Source: an uncultured Lachnospiraceae bacterium
GTDB taxonomy: Bacteria; Bacillota; Clostridia; Lachnospirales; Lachnospiraceae
Length of the DNA stretch: 32,101 bases
Assembly: GCA_947178145.1 (NCBI GenBank)
Contig: CAMWXE010000065.1
Coordinates: forward strand, 1 to 32,101
Direction: 5' to 3'
Part shown: positions 7,726-14,951 of the stretch, piece after piece
How positions within the stretch are numbered: the stretch's first letter is position 1
How the letters are laid out: each line of letters starts with the position of its first letter
Translations under genes and position numbers: made by a program
Notes under the pieces: generated by a model
Database searches by the model: none
Seen by the model: the letters and a program-made list of their open reading frames with translations, nothing else
Told to the model about the DNA's origin: nothing

Positions 7726-8514
7726 ATGATAAAATATTACGATATCGGGTTAAATCTGTTCTGTAAGCAGTTTCCTGACCCGGAAAAGATTATTCAGGAT
7801 GCCATGGGCAGCAGTGTGTGCTGCATTTTGACGGGAACAGACGCAAAAGAAAACCAAAAGATTGATAAGTTCGTAAAGACGCATGATGCCTATGGAACTG
7901 CGGGGATTCACCCGCACAATGCGGACAGGGCGTCACAGGATGATTTTGCCATGATCGAGAAAATACTCTCTGAAAATGAAAAGATGGTTGCTGTCGGCGA
8001 GTGTGGATTGGATTACGACAGAATGTTTTCCACAAAGGAGAACCAGATCCGGTGTCTGGAGAAGCACATTGTTCTCGCGGAAAAGCTGAACAAGCCTTTG
8101 TTTCTGCATGAGCGCAGTGCCGCGGCGGATTTTGTAAAAAGGTTTAAGAAGCATTCGGACATCTGCAAAAAGTCTGTGGTGCACTGTTTCACAGGCGATA
8201 AGCAGACCTTGGATCAATATCTTTCCATGGGATTTTCCATTGGTATCACGGGCTGGATCTGTGACGACCGCCGCGCGAAGGAACTGCGGGAAGCGGTGCA
8301 TATGATTCCGTTGGACCGTATCCTGATCGAGACCGATGCGCCATATCTGACACCGCGGAATGTGCCGGGACTTGATAGGACAAACACGCCGCAGAACATT
8401 GTGTATGTCGCCAGAGAGCTTGCAAAATATATGAAAGTTTCCGAGGATACATTGGTGGAACATGCGAAGAAAAATACGGAAAGAGTATTTTTCATCACGA
8501 ATACGAAGAAATGA
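7726..8514 (+). CDS. tatD: TatD family metal-dependent deoxyribonuclease
   Basis: A 262-residue TIM-barrel hydrolase (amidohydrolase superfamily). It has the features of TatD proper rather than YcfH/YjjV: the N-terminus reads YYDIGLNL instead of an HxH motif, as in E. coli TatD. Other ligands and landmarks are visible: GIHPHNA (about 65), GECGLDYDR (about 92-100; metal-bridging Glu), LFLHERSA, VVHCFTGD (His ligand), GITGWICDDRR and LIETDAPYLTPR (Asp ligand). TatD is a Mg-dependent 3'-5' exonuclease linked to DNA repair after oxidative damage. The last 20 bases overlap the 3' end of the convergent flavin transferase gene. The spacing from the preceding gene is 71 bases, so it may have its own promoter. 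Confidence 0.9.
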   Translation: MIKYYDIGLNLFCKQFPDPEKIIQDAMGSSVCCILTGTDAKENQKIDKFVKTHDAYGTAGIHPHNADRASQDDFAMIEKILSENEKMVAVGECGLDYDRMFSTKENQIRCLEKHIVLAEKLNKPLFLHERSAAADFVKRFKKHSDICKKSVVHCFTGDKQTLDQYLSMGFSIGITGWICDDRRAKELREAVHMIPLDRILIETDAPYLTPRNVPGLDRTNTPQNIVYVARELAKYMKVSEDTLVEHAKKNTERVFFITNTKK

Positions 8515-9580
8515 TCGCATAGTCTTTGGTTATAAAGACTGCATCAACATTTTCGAGGCTGCGGATATATTCCAGTCCCTTGTCCAGCCCAAGAAGATAA
8601 CAGTAAGTGCTGAGTGCGTCGCCCTCCATAGAGGAAGCAGAGAGAATCGAGACACCAAGCAGATCATTTTGCACGGGGCAGCCTGTCGTTGCATCAAAGA
8701 TGTGGTGATAGATTATCCCATCTTTTTCGTCTGCATCTGTCATAAAATAGCGCTCATAACAGCCGGAAGAAACGACAGAAATATCACTTTGCTGAATCGT
8801 GGTGATGACTTCATTTGTGGCGCCAAACGGTTTTTGGATGCCGACGTTGAAGGGGGTGCCGTCAGGTTTGGAACCGATGAGCAGGATATTTCCGCCGAGG
8901 CTGATGATGCCGCTCTCCACGCCTTGCGATAACAGATATTCTTTTAGGCGGTCAGCGATATAACCCTTGGCGATAAACCCGAGGTCTATGGCACTCTCAT
9001 TGTCTGTTAAGGTGACAAAATAGCCTGTATCATCCGAGAGCGTGTCGTTATATCCGATTTCACTTCCATTTGCATCAGTAATAACAACATTCCTGTAGTC
9101 AACATGCGTTAAAAGTTCAGAGAGCGTCTGCTCAGAAGGAATGGAATAGTCGTAATCCGCAAGTGCGGACGCCTGACGCATCTGCCCGGAGATATCCCAT
9201 TCCTCTGCAATGGGATGGAGGGTGAGGTCAAGGATACCCTGACTTTGGTCGCAGTAGGACAGTGCAGATTGGATGAGAAGGGCGGTGTCGTAGGAAACCG
9301 CTGTCCTTTTTCCGTTCGCATGATTGATCTTCCAGATCTCGGAACCTTCCAGCGTTGTGCTGAACAGGGATTCGTATTTCTCGCAGAGTGCAAAACATTG
9401 CTCCAGCGCATCGGCTTTGCTGCTGTCATAAATCGAGATCGTTACAACAGTATCAAAAGCAAAGCCTGTGTGAGAGACAGGCGTTTGCGTGCGAATGCGG
9501 GAACAGCTGGTCATCACGGTGGAGGCCAGGAAAAGGAAGCTGAATAAGGATAAATGCTTTCGTTGGAATGCGTTTTTCAT
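8495..9580 (-). CDS. apbE: FAD:protein FMN transferase (ApbE lipoprotein)
   Basis: A 361-residue exported lipoprotein that transfers FMN from FAD onto Thr/Ser of target proteins such as RnfG/NqrC subunits. The signal peptide ends in MTSC with lipidated C26. ApbE landmarks follow in order: the N-terminal HTGFAFDTVVTISIY, DLTLHPIAEEWDI, IDLGFIAKGYIADRL (FAD site), GIISLGGNILLIG, a HHIFDATTGCPV segment, and EGDALSTYCYLLG, where D and T bind the catalytic magnesium. The family length is about 330-350, so it is complete. Its gene ends within the last 20 bases of tatD on the other strand with no terminator between, so opposing transcripts overlap. No flavoprotein target is encoded within the window. 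Confidence 0.9.
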   Translation of the reverse strand: MKNAFQRKHLSLFSFLFLASTVMTSCSRIRTQTPVSHTGFAFDTVVTISIYDSSKADALEQCFALCEKYESLFSTTLEGSEIWKINHANGKRTAVSYDTALLIQSALSYCDQSQGILDLTLHPIAEEWDISGQMRQASALADYDYSIPSEQTLSELLTHVDYRNVVITDANGSEIGYNDTLSDDTGYFVTLTDNESAIDLGFIAKGYIADRLKEYLLSQGVESGIISLGGNILLIGSKPDGTPFNVGIQKPFGATNEVITTIQQSDISVVSSGCYERYFMTDADEKDGIIYHHIFDATTGCPVQNDLLGVSILSASSMEGDALSTYCYLLGLDKGLEYIRSLENVDAVFITKDYAIISSYS

Positions 9581-9689
9581 AATGTGTGTTTACCTCGCAA
9601 TTGTGTTTCGACAGCTTATATTTTATCATTATTGGAAGAAAAAGTATATATTTATTCTGCTCAGTGAATTGATATAGACAAGGATAGGG

Positions 9690-9705
9690 GTTACCGTTCA
9701 CGCCC
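9690..9705 (+). repeat. Copy 1 of the TTACYGTTCACNCC intergenic motif
   Basis: GTTACCGTTCACGCCC in the gap before the GH25-like gene. The core matches two other intergenic sites at 24340-24354 and 27697-27710 on the other strand. It may be part of a weak hairpin with CCCTGTC at 9703-9709. Confidence 0.5.
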
Positions 9706-9753
9706 TGTCTCTGCGGCAATTTGATAAAAAAATGATTAAAATTCAGAAAATAA

Positions 9754-9782
9754 TTGAAATTGTTGCAAAAATATTATATAAT
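9754..9782 (+). promoter_or_regulatory. Sigma-A promoter and 5' leader of the GH25-like gene
   Basis: TTGAAA (9754-9759), 17 bases, TATAAT (9777-9782), an excellent consensus promoter. Transcription should start near 9789, giving a 5' leader of about 117 bases. The leader can form a small hairpin TTGATT..AATCAA (about 9795-9811) and GGGACT-GAC-AGTTCC (about 9850-9864), then GGGAGG before the ATG. The remainder of 9581-9906 holds only a short repeat motif. I could not match the leader to a known riboswitch. Confidence 0.7.
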
Positions 9783-9906
9783 AAACCTCGTAAATTGATT
9801 ATGTAAATCAAACAATGCGTACACAGCGATTCTAATTGTGCGTTCGTATGGGACTGACAGTTCCTGACTTTAGCACATATTGATAGGACATTAGGGAGGA
9901 TTTTAT

Positions 9907-11199
9907 ATGAAGCTGCATGATGATTATTATGAGGAGGAACACAGCTCTGGCTCTAAGACGATATACATATATATGATATTGATTATGTCAGCGGTTATTC
10001 TTGGGGTGACAGCGCTTGTTTTCTGGGCAAATCAGTCGCAGTCCAAATCGGATGGGAGTGGCTATGCTGCGGCATTGGCGCAGAAAGAGGCGAAAGCGGC
10101 AGAGGAGAGCAGAAAGATGGAAGCAAATGCGGCAGAGAATGTGATCGCAGAGAGCAAGCTTACATCGGATGATCTCGATATCTGGACGCTGCCAGATACC
10201 GGAAGGGAGAAAAATACTCCGCAATCGAACAAAAATAACGGCACGGTGACCAATCAGACTACTGGTGAGACTGTGGTGGATGGTTCGGAGAGTGCTTCGG
10301 ACAGTTCAGGCCAGTCCAGGACAGCAGATGAGTTGTCCAATGGAAAAACTTCGGTGTATGACATGACAGACAAGGAGGAGCTTAGCGGAGAGCAGGAGAG
10401 TGAAAGCGAAACCGTTGAGGAGGAAGAAGACGAAGAAGAGGATGAGGTAAAAAGTATCCAGGTAAAGCACGCGGATGGCACCAAAGAATGGGTTGATGTC
10501 AATGAGAATATTCCTAGAAATAAGTATCATTATTCTAATCTGAAATATCAGAAACCACTTATGAATTATTATGAGGATGGAGAGCTTGTGTCAAAATGCG
10601 GTGTTGATATCTCAGCCAATCAGGGGGAAGTTGATTTCAACAAATTAAAAAATGCAGGCTGCGATTTCGTCATGCTCAGAGTCGGCGCCAGAGGCTACAG
10701 CAGTGGAAATATTGTCACAGATGCAAATTTTCAGGATAATATCAGAGCGGCAAAAAAGGCGGGGCTTGATGTCGGAGTGTATTTTTGTTCGCAGGCGGTG
10801 AGCAAAGCCGAAGCGCGCGAAGAGGCCGATGAAGTTCTGGATGCAATATCAGGCTTTAGCATAAAGTATCCGATTGCATTTGTCATGGAGACTGTGGACG
10901 GGGATATGGCGCGGATCGAGGCGCTTGACAGGACAGACCGGACACAGATTGCGCAGGCCTTTATGAACAGGATTGAAGATGCAGGTTACAAATCCATGAT
11001 CTATGGCGACAAAGAGTGGCTTCTAACGATGGTAGACATAGAGGATTTGCAGGATTATGATGTGTGGTTTGCGCAGGACAGCGACGAGCCGGAGTATCCA
11101 TATCAGTTTGGCATTTGGCAGTATGATTCTGATGCCACAATCAAAGGGATAAGCGGAGATGCCACGATGCTCATGAGTTTTTGGGACTACGCGAAATAA
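9907..11199 (+). CDS. Membrane-anchored GH25-like protein, catalytic set incomplete
   Basis: A 430-residue protein: short cytoplasmic tail, one membrane helix at about 19-41, then an Ala/Glu-rich helix and a long Ser/Glu linker (to about 200, with an EEEEDEEEDE acidic run), then a glycosyl hydrolase family 25 (muramidase) domain at about 218-430. The domain opens with KCGVDISANQGEVDF, retaining the first Asp of GH25, and has GARGYSSGNIVTDANFQDNI, GVYFCSQAV and QFGIWQY. At the catalytic DxE site it reads YPIAFVMETV: the Glu is kept but the Asp is Val, and the late VDLN-type motif reads GDATMLMSF. That makes a weakly active or non-catalytic peptidoglycan-binding role plausible; whether this is normal in its subfamily is unknown to me. 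It faces outward, tethered to the membrane. It ends at a strong hairpin. Confidence 0.8.
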   Translation: MKLHDDYYEEEHSSGSKTIYIYMILIMSAVILGVTALVFWANQSQSKSDGSGYAAALAQKEAKAAEESRKMEANAAENVIAESKLTSDDLDIWTLPDTGREKNTPQSNKNNGTVTNQTTGETVVDGSESASDSSGQSRTADELSNGKTSVYDMTDKEELSGEQESESETVEEEEDEEEDEVKSIQVKHADGTKEWVDVNENIPRNKYHYSNLKYQKPLMNYYEDGELVSKCGVDISANQGEVDFNKLKNAGCDFVMLRVGARGYSSGNIVTDANFQDNIRAAKKAGLDVGVYFCSQAVSKAEAREEADEVLDAISGFSIKYPIAFVMETVDGDMARIEALDRTDRTQIAQAFMNRIEDAGYKSMIYGDKEWLLTMVDIEDLQDYDVWFAQDSDEPEYPYQFGIWQYDSDATIKGISGDATMLMSFWDYAK

Positions 11200-11215
11200 T
11201 TTGCATACAAGACAG

Positions 11216-11248
11216 AAAGCACTATAATCTAAGATTTATAGTGCTTTT
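11216..11248. terminator. Bidirectional terminator between convergent genes
   Basis: Perfect 12-base arms AAAGCACTATAA / TTATAGTGCTTT with an 8-base loop and TTTT on the plus strand. It serves the GH25-like gene; on the minus strand it overlaps the stop codon (11229-11231) of the AP2-like gene, which falls in the loop region, and is followed by CTGTCTTG. Confidence 0.75.
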
Positions 11249-12023
11249 GATAATTTAAAATTTTGTCTGATATTTTGAGATGGGAATAGATATCAGCATA
11301 TGCCGACGGAGAGAGTCCGTCGATGTAATTTGGGGCATAATTCTTTTGGACGCCTCTTTTTTTCAGAACATCAATCGCCTTGTTATAGGCGATTGCGGCA
11401 TCAATCTCGCTCTGGTAATGACCGATGACATAGTATCCAGGCACGTTGATGCGCGCGCGGTATCTCTTTTTTCCTTTATAAGTGACCTCGGCAACACCAT
11501 GATAACGGTTTATAATTGCAAGATTTTCATGTCGGAAATCGGTGTCATCATCATTTAGGAAAAGATAATCTTTTCCAGCAACAGCAAAGTTTCGGATTCC
11601 ATACCGGTTTAAGATATTCACTTGCATACCATAATCAGCGACGAAGAGATGACCCTTGCGTTTCATGATTTTGCGCGAAGAGTAATAAAACAGGTCATCA
11701 ATATCGAATTTGAGCACATCTGTAGGTGACAGATAGTAGTAAAAAAATTTTGGCCGGGCATAGATTGGGGTTCCAAAGTAAATGCCGTTATCGCGGAAAT
11801 TGATGAGGATTACCCATTTCTCAAAGGGAAGGGGTGAGTCGTCCTGATATTGCTGGATACCGAATTTGGTATGTTTTAACAGTTTGTCAGCCTCGAGGTA
11901 TGCGGCATTTGCAGCAGACATTGTATCAAAGCTGCCCAGACTAATGTGTTTCCTTCGATATGTGATGGAAGCGCGATAGTATATGGCGCCATTTTTTTTT
12001 GCTGCAGCGAATACACCCTTCAT
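11229..12023 (-). CDS. AP2-like DNA-binding protein with HNH-like core
   Basis: A 264-residue protein with two similar AP2/ERF-type segments. The first (about 10-50) reads AIYYRASITYRRKHISLGSF then ANAAYLEADKLL; the second (about 177-218) reads GKKRYRARINVPGYYVIGHY then DAAIAYNKAIDVL, each a three-strand sheet plus helix as in AP2 domains. Between them, LNDDDTDFRHENLAIINRYHGV resembles the second half of an HNH nuclease (the N/D..R.ENL part), but the leading His residues are absent, so cleavage is doubtful. AP2 plus HNH is the make-up of mobile homing endonucleases; here it looks like a domesticated, possibly regulatory derivative. It has its own strong promoter and is not within another gene. 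The DNA target is unknown. Confidence 0.65.
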   Translation of the reverse strand: MKGVFAAAKKNGAIYYRASITYRRKHISLGSFDTMSAANAAYLEADKLLKHTKFGIQQYQDDSPLPFEKWVILINFRDNGIYFGTPIYARPKFFYYYLSPTDVLKFDIDDLFYYSSRKIMKRKGHLFVADYGMQVNILNRYGIRNFAVAGKDYLFLNDDDTDFRHENLAIINRYHGVAEVTYKGKKRYRARINVPGYYVIGHYQSEIDAAIAYNKAIDVLKKRGVQKNYAPNYIDGLSPSAYADIYSHLKISDKILNYQKHYKS

Positions 12024-12069
12024 GATTAAAAATCCCCTTTGACAAATTTAGATAGCTGCTGATAAATGT

Positions 12070-12098
12070 ATTGTAGGTGTAGAATAGCTGTTTGTCAA
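12070..12098 (-). promoter_or_regulatory. Promoter of the AP2-like gene
   Basis: On the minus strand TTGACA (12098-12093), 17 bases, TACAAT (12075-12070). TTGACAAA at 12039-12046 and TTTGTCAA at 12091-12098 are 8-base inverted partners flanking the start region, so they could be an operator pair or form a leader stem. Confidence 0.7.
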
Positions 12099-12117
12099 GT
12101 TTCCATAAAATTCAGGG

Positions 12118-12891
12118 TCACTCGAATTGTTCAGACCATTCGTTCACCTTGTTTTCAAAGGCTTCAGCCCATTGATCCGCTTTGCGCTCCATCTGTTCCT
12201 CCAGTTCGGCGATGCGCTGTTCGATATCCTCTGCGTAGGTATCGGCATACATATTTCCCGAGAAAGCGTTGATAAAGTCCTGGGTCAGATGGATTTTCCA
12301 TTGCCCGTTATCTTGATAGGCAGAGACGGTGACATTGATTGTGCTGCGATCGTTGTCGTCCAATTCATCAATAATGGAAATCAGAGAATCCTTCGATGTG
12401 GCCAGCTCAGACATTTCTTTTGCGAACTGCGTGATACCGATTCCCGGGCTTTCCAGCACATTTTCTAATATTTGTGCGGTATAGTTTCCTATAGCCAGCG
12501 ACATATCAATGTTGGTAATTTCCATATCGATTTCAGCGGTATTATCTTTTTCTCGTACATCTGATATTTTCCAGGTCAGGTTTTCCATTATTTTCTGGTT
12601 TAGTTTGTAGGCAGATTGATATCTGCTGCTGCGTTTGGAACGAGGCTGCAGCAGCTCATTGAAGGTGCGGTATTCGCTCTCCACTGGGACACCGATCCAG
12701 TTGTGGCAGGTCTGGATGTAATTGTCAGAGTAGTTGTTCAAAGTTTCCATGTCCAGATCTTTGATACTCTCCATGACACATTCCACGGTTTCCAACGGTG
12801 TTGTTGGGGCGGGGACAGATGCTTTCTTCCCGCATCCGCTAAGTGCCAGGACACTTGTCATCAGAAATGCAATCCATTTTTTTGTTGTCAT
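12118..12891 (-). CDS. Lipoprotein with DUF4878/DUF5105-like fold
   Basis: A 257-residue exported lipoprotein. The signal peptide has the ideal lipobox LSGC with lipidated C20. The body starts PLETVECVMESIKDLDMETLNNY, the opening of many small NTF2-like lipoproteins (DUF4878/DUF5105 types), and holds WKISDVREKDNTAEIDMEIT and WKIHLTQDFINAF, the strand pattern of that fold. The C-terminal 45 residues (IEQRIAELEEQMERKADQW onward) are a charged, heptad-like coiled coil. The function is unknown; a cell-surface role is all that can be inferred. The gene has its own promoter and lies just beyond the decayed sensor kinase, so it may once have been part of that signalling locus. Confidence 0.7.
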   Translation of the reverse strand: MTTKKWIAFLMTSVLALSGCGKKASVPAPTTPLETVECVMESIKDLDMETLNNYSDNYIQTCHNWIGVPVESEYRTFNELLQPRSKRSSRYQSAYKLNQKIMENLTWKISDVREKDNTAEIDMEITNIDMSLAIGNYTAQILENVLESPGIGITQFAKEMSELATSKDSLISIIDELDDNDRSTINVTVSAYQDNGQWKIHLTQDFINAFSGNMYADTYAEDIEQRIAELEEQMERKADQWAEAFENKVNEWSEQFE

Positions 12892-12942
12892 CTTTCATTC
12901 TCCCTTCGATTCTTTCATGTGCAAAATAAATATTACGTTTTC

Positions 12943-12971
12943 ATTATATTTTTCTCTGGGATATATGACAA
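12943..12971 (-). promoter_or_regulatory. Promoter of the coiled-coil lipoprotein gene
   Basis: On the minus strand TTGTCA (12971-12966), 17 bases, TATAAT (12948-12943). It lies 43 bases after the last codon of the kinase remnant, so the lipoprotein is expressed separately from the regulator. Confidence 0.7.
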
Positions 12972-13013
12972 TTACCCTGGCAGAAATCGGCGCTCAGACA
13001 ACAAAAAACGACG

Positions 13014-13163
13014 CTAAAAAATACAGTTCGGAAGTATCATGGCAAAAGAAAACCACCCATCTTCGCATTTTAAAACACTGGTTCCATGGTATTTTTTGAC
13101 AACAGAATCCACATTTAAGAGTCCGATTCCGTGATAAACAGTATCTTTTTTGCTGGTGACAAT
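13014..13163 (-). pseudogene. C-terminal remnant of a GHKL sensor histidine kinase
   Basis: In a frame different from the response regulator, the minus strand from about 13163 to the TAG at 13014-13016 encodes TSKKDTVYHGIGLLNV, then VKKYHGTSVLKCEDGW and FSFAMILPN. This is the end of the ATPase domain of AgrC/GHKL-type kinases (SKK.d..HGiGL.NV is the G2-box region). All upstream parts, including the sensor membrane domain, dimerisation helix, N box and G1 box, are missing. The order regulator then kinase matches common agr-like operons. The first 49 bases overlap the current 3' end of the regulator gene, which runs through the junction in another frame. It cannot give a functional kinase. Confidence 0.8.
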
Positions 13164-13864
13164 GGTGATTTCATGCGCGGGATCGGCAGCTCCTCGCCGG
13201 TATTGAGAAAAGCTGTGTAGTTGCTGAGTCTGCGGATGTGCTTCATATTGACAAGATAGCTTTTGTGAATCCGCAGGAATCCGTAACCAGAAAGTTTTTG
13301 TTCAATCGAATCCAGTTTCTCATAGATCTGGTAAGTTACCATTCCGGATTCAGTGGCACTCGAATGCATGGCGCCCGACTGCATATAATAGAAAAATGAT
13401 TTGTGCTTCTGACTTTCGACGTAGAGAATGTTGTCTGTATACAATGTCGTTTCACCGTTCAGAAAAGAAAAAGTAACCTGTGCCAGATGCATTTTCTGCA
13501 AAATAGCGTCGAGGCATTCCGGGATTGTAGTATCCAGCGTATCCTTCATCAGATAGCGCACTGCGTTGACCTTGTATCCTTCAAGTGCATAATCGATAAA
13601 TGCTGTCACAAACACAAGATATGTATCGCTGTGAAACGCGCGGATTTGTGAGGCTGTCTGGATTCCGTCAAGCGCTTTCATGCTGATATCCATAAAGACA
13701 ATATCGTATTTTACACTGTTTTCCTGCTGCGCTAAGAATTCTTCTCCAGACAGATAGAGTGCAATGTTATATTCGAGGCTCTGTCTATGGAAATACTGTT
13801 TTAAAAGGTGATTTATTTTTTCTCTGTAATACTGTTCATCATCACAGATTGCAATTTGAAGCAT
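13115..13864 (-). CDS. LytTR response regulator (AgrA-like), C-terminus replaced by fusion
   Basis: A 249-residue two-component regulator. The ATG at 13864 follows CGGAGGAACACCA. The receiver domain (1-120) shows D8/D9, the phosphorylation site D59 in VFMDIS, T87 and K107. A linker leads to a LytTR DNA-binding domain (about 138-230) with ILYVESQKHKSFFY, FLRIHKSYLVNMKHIRRL and ELPIPR. After R230 the family normally continues with a short basic helix; here residues 231-249 (MKSPLSPAKKILFITESDS) are the out-of-frame translation of kinase sequence. So the deletion that removed the kinase also changed the regulator's extreme C-terminus. The core of both domains is intact, so it may still bind DNA, now as an orphan without its cognate kinase. 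Confidence 0.85.
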   Translation of the reverse strand: MLQIAICDDEQYYREKINHLLKQYFHRQSLEYNIALYLSGEEFLAQQENSVKYDIVFMDISMKALDGIQTASQIRAFHSDTYLVFVTAFIDYALEGYKVNAVRYLMKDTLDTTIPECLDAILQKMHLAQVTFSFLNGETTLYTDNILYVESQKHKSFFYYMQSGAMHSSATESGMVTYQIYEKLDSIEQKLSGYGFLRIHKSYLVNMKHIRRLSNYTAFLNTGEELPIPRMKSPLSPAKKILFITESDS

Positions 13865-13966
13865 TGGTGTTCCTCCGTTTTTTACGCTCCTGATTTTTGC
13901 ATAGCCGCAGTTCAAAAAAGTTTTTCTGCTGTGACAGAGTTACAGGAACATTCTGTTTTCGTAAGA

Positions 13967-13996
13967 ATTATAGCATAGGAAGAATGATATCTGCAA
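13967..13996 (-). promoter_or_regulatory. Extended -10 promoter of the response regulator
   Basis: On the minus strand TTGCAG (13996-13991), 18 bases, and TATAAT (13972-13967) with TGC directly before it, an extended -10. It gives a leader of about 100 bases. The gap 13865-14187 also holds the start region of the divergent SleB-like gene, where TTTGCA-N16-TAAAAT (about 14046-14074) is a weaker plus-strand promoter candidate. Confidence 0.65.
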
Positions 13997-14008
13997 TCGG
14001 GTGATATC
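13985..14008. promoter_or_regulatory. Direct repeat TGATATC over the regulator -35 region
   Basis: TGATATC occurs at 13985-13991 and 14002-14008, 17 bases start to start, covering the -35 box of the regulator promoter. An 8-base dyad TAAGAATT (13962-13969) / AATTCTTA (14014-14021) is centred on the same spot. LytTR proteins bind spaced direct repeats, usually nearer 21 bases apart, so assignment to this regulator is only suggestive. Confidence 0.35.
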
Positions 14009-14187
14009 ACAGAAATTCTTAATTTAGAAAGTTTTAAGTATTTTTTGCAGGACAAGCGAATAGACTAAAATGTGAAGAGAATATCTAAGTTCATATAACT
14101 TCACACAGGAAGAATACAAAACAAACCGGCTTGATAGGAATGACGTATTCTTCATTTGTGCAAACAGAAAGGAAAGAACAACAGACT

Positions 14188-14790
14188 ATGTACTCAAAAT
14201 GCAATATCCTTTTATTCATCGCATATACAGTCTGCACAGGTTTGCTGATCTGCTCAAAACAGTATGATGTGCAGGCGGGCAGTATGGATAATAAGGAAAC
14301 AGCGACAGTGTCAATAGTAACTGAGAATGTAGAGCTCGCGAAGTTGGAATCTGTAGAGCGTGTTATTTCTTATGAGACAATGAAACAGCGCTTTTGTATT
14401 GATGTCTCAGACAAGGATCTGGATACGCTTATGCGGATTGTGGAGGCAGAAGCAGGAGGTGAGGACAGAACAGGCAAGCTTCTGGTGGCAAATGTGGTGA
14501 TTAATCGCGTCAAAAATAAGAGATTTCCGAACAATGTCACCGATGTGGTGTATCAGAAAGCAAAGAATGTGACGCAGTTTTCTCCGGTTTCCAACGGAAT
14601 CATCGATAAGGTGACGGTATCAGAGGAGACGAAAGATGTAGTGTACAGTGCACTCAAAGGGGAAGACGTGTCAAACGGCGCACTGTTTTTTATGGCGAGA
14701 AAATACGCCGCACCCGAGAACGTGGAGTGGTTTGACAGCAATCTGACGTTTCTCTTTTCCTATGGAGGGCATGATTTTTATACAAGATAG
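14188..14790 (+). CDS. SleB-family cell wall hydrolase (Hydrolase_2)
   Basis: A 200-residue exported enzyme. The ATG at 14188 is chosen because it begins a clear signal peptide (MYSKCNILLFIAYTVCTGLL, then cleavage near QAG) and has AGGAAAG upstream; longer starts add an unlikely polar leader. The catalytic domain (about 85-200) shows LMRIVEAEAGGEDRTGKLLV with the catalytic Glu of the E-A-x-x-E region, NVVINRVKNKRFPNNVTDVV, QFSPV and the closing HDFYTR, matching the SleB/CwlJ-type lytic transglycosylase domain. There is no LysM or SH3 wall-binding module, which is usual for the short family members of non-sporulation wall turnover. It is divergent from the LytTR regulator and shares its intergenic region, so joint control is possible. 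Confidence 0.85.
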   Translation: MYSKCNILLFIAYTVCTGLLICSKQYDVQAGSMDNKETATVSIVTENVELAKLESVERVISYETMKQRFCIDVSDKDLDTLMRIVEAEAGGEDRTGKLLVANVVINRVKNKRFPNNVTDVVYQKAKNVTQFSPVSNGIIDKVTVSEETKDVVYSALKGEDVSNGALFFMARKYAAPENVEWFDSNLTFLFSYGGHDFYTR

Positions 14791-14802
14791 AAATCAAAAT
14801 GA

Positions 14803-14831
14803 TTGAGAAGATTAGCATTTTGTGATATAAT
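14803..14831 (+). promoter_or_regulatory. Promoter before the HipA-like gene
   Basis: TTGAGA (14803-14808), 17 bases, TATAAT (14826-14831). It gives a leader of about 115 bases before the ATG at 14952. Confidence 0.7.
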
Positions 14832-14871
14832 AAAGGGCAGCAAAGCGAGCGTGAATAGATGTTCGGTATCG

Positions 14872-14917
14872 GAGGAGCATATGCTTGCAGTCTGATGGGA
14901 AGCAAGCGACTGCTTCC
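14872..14917 (+). promoter_or_regulatory. Leader with mini-ORF and hairpin before the HipA-like gene
   Basis: GGAGGAG (14872-14878) is an ideal ribosome site in front of ATG CTT GCA GTC TGA (14881-14895), a 4-codon reading frame. Right after it GGAAGCA-AGCGAC-TGCTTCC (14898-14917) forms a perfect 7-pair hairpin, not followed by U's. By contrast the real start codon at 14952 has no good ribosome site. The arrangement looks like translational control of the kinase gene. Confidence 0.4.
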
Positions 14918-14951
14918 GAAATAAAAAATTACAGATAGCTGGTGTTTAAGA

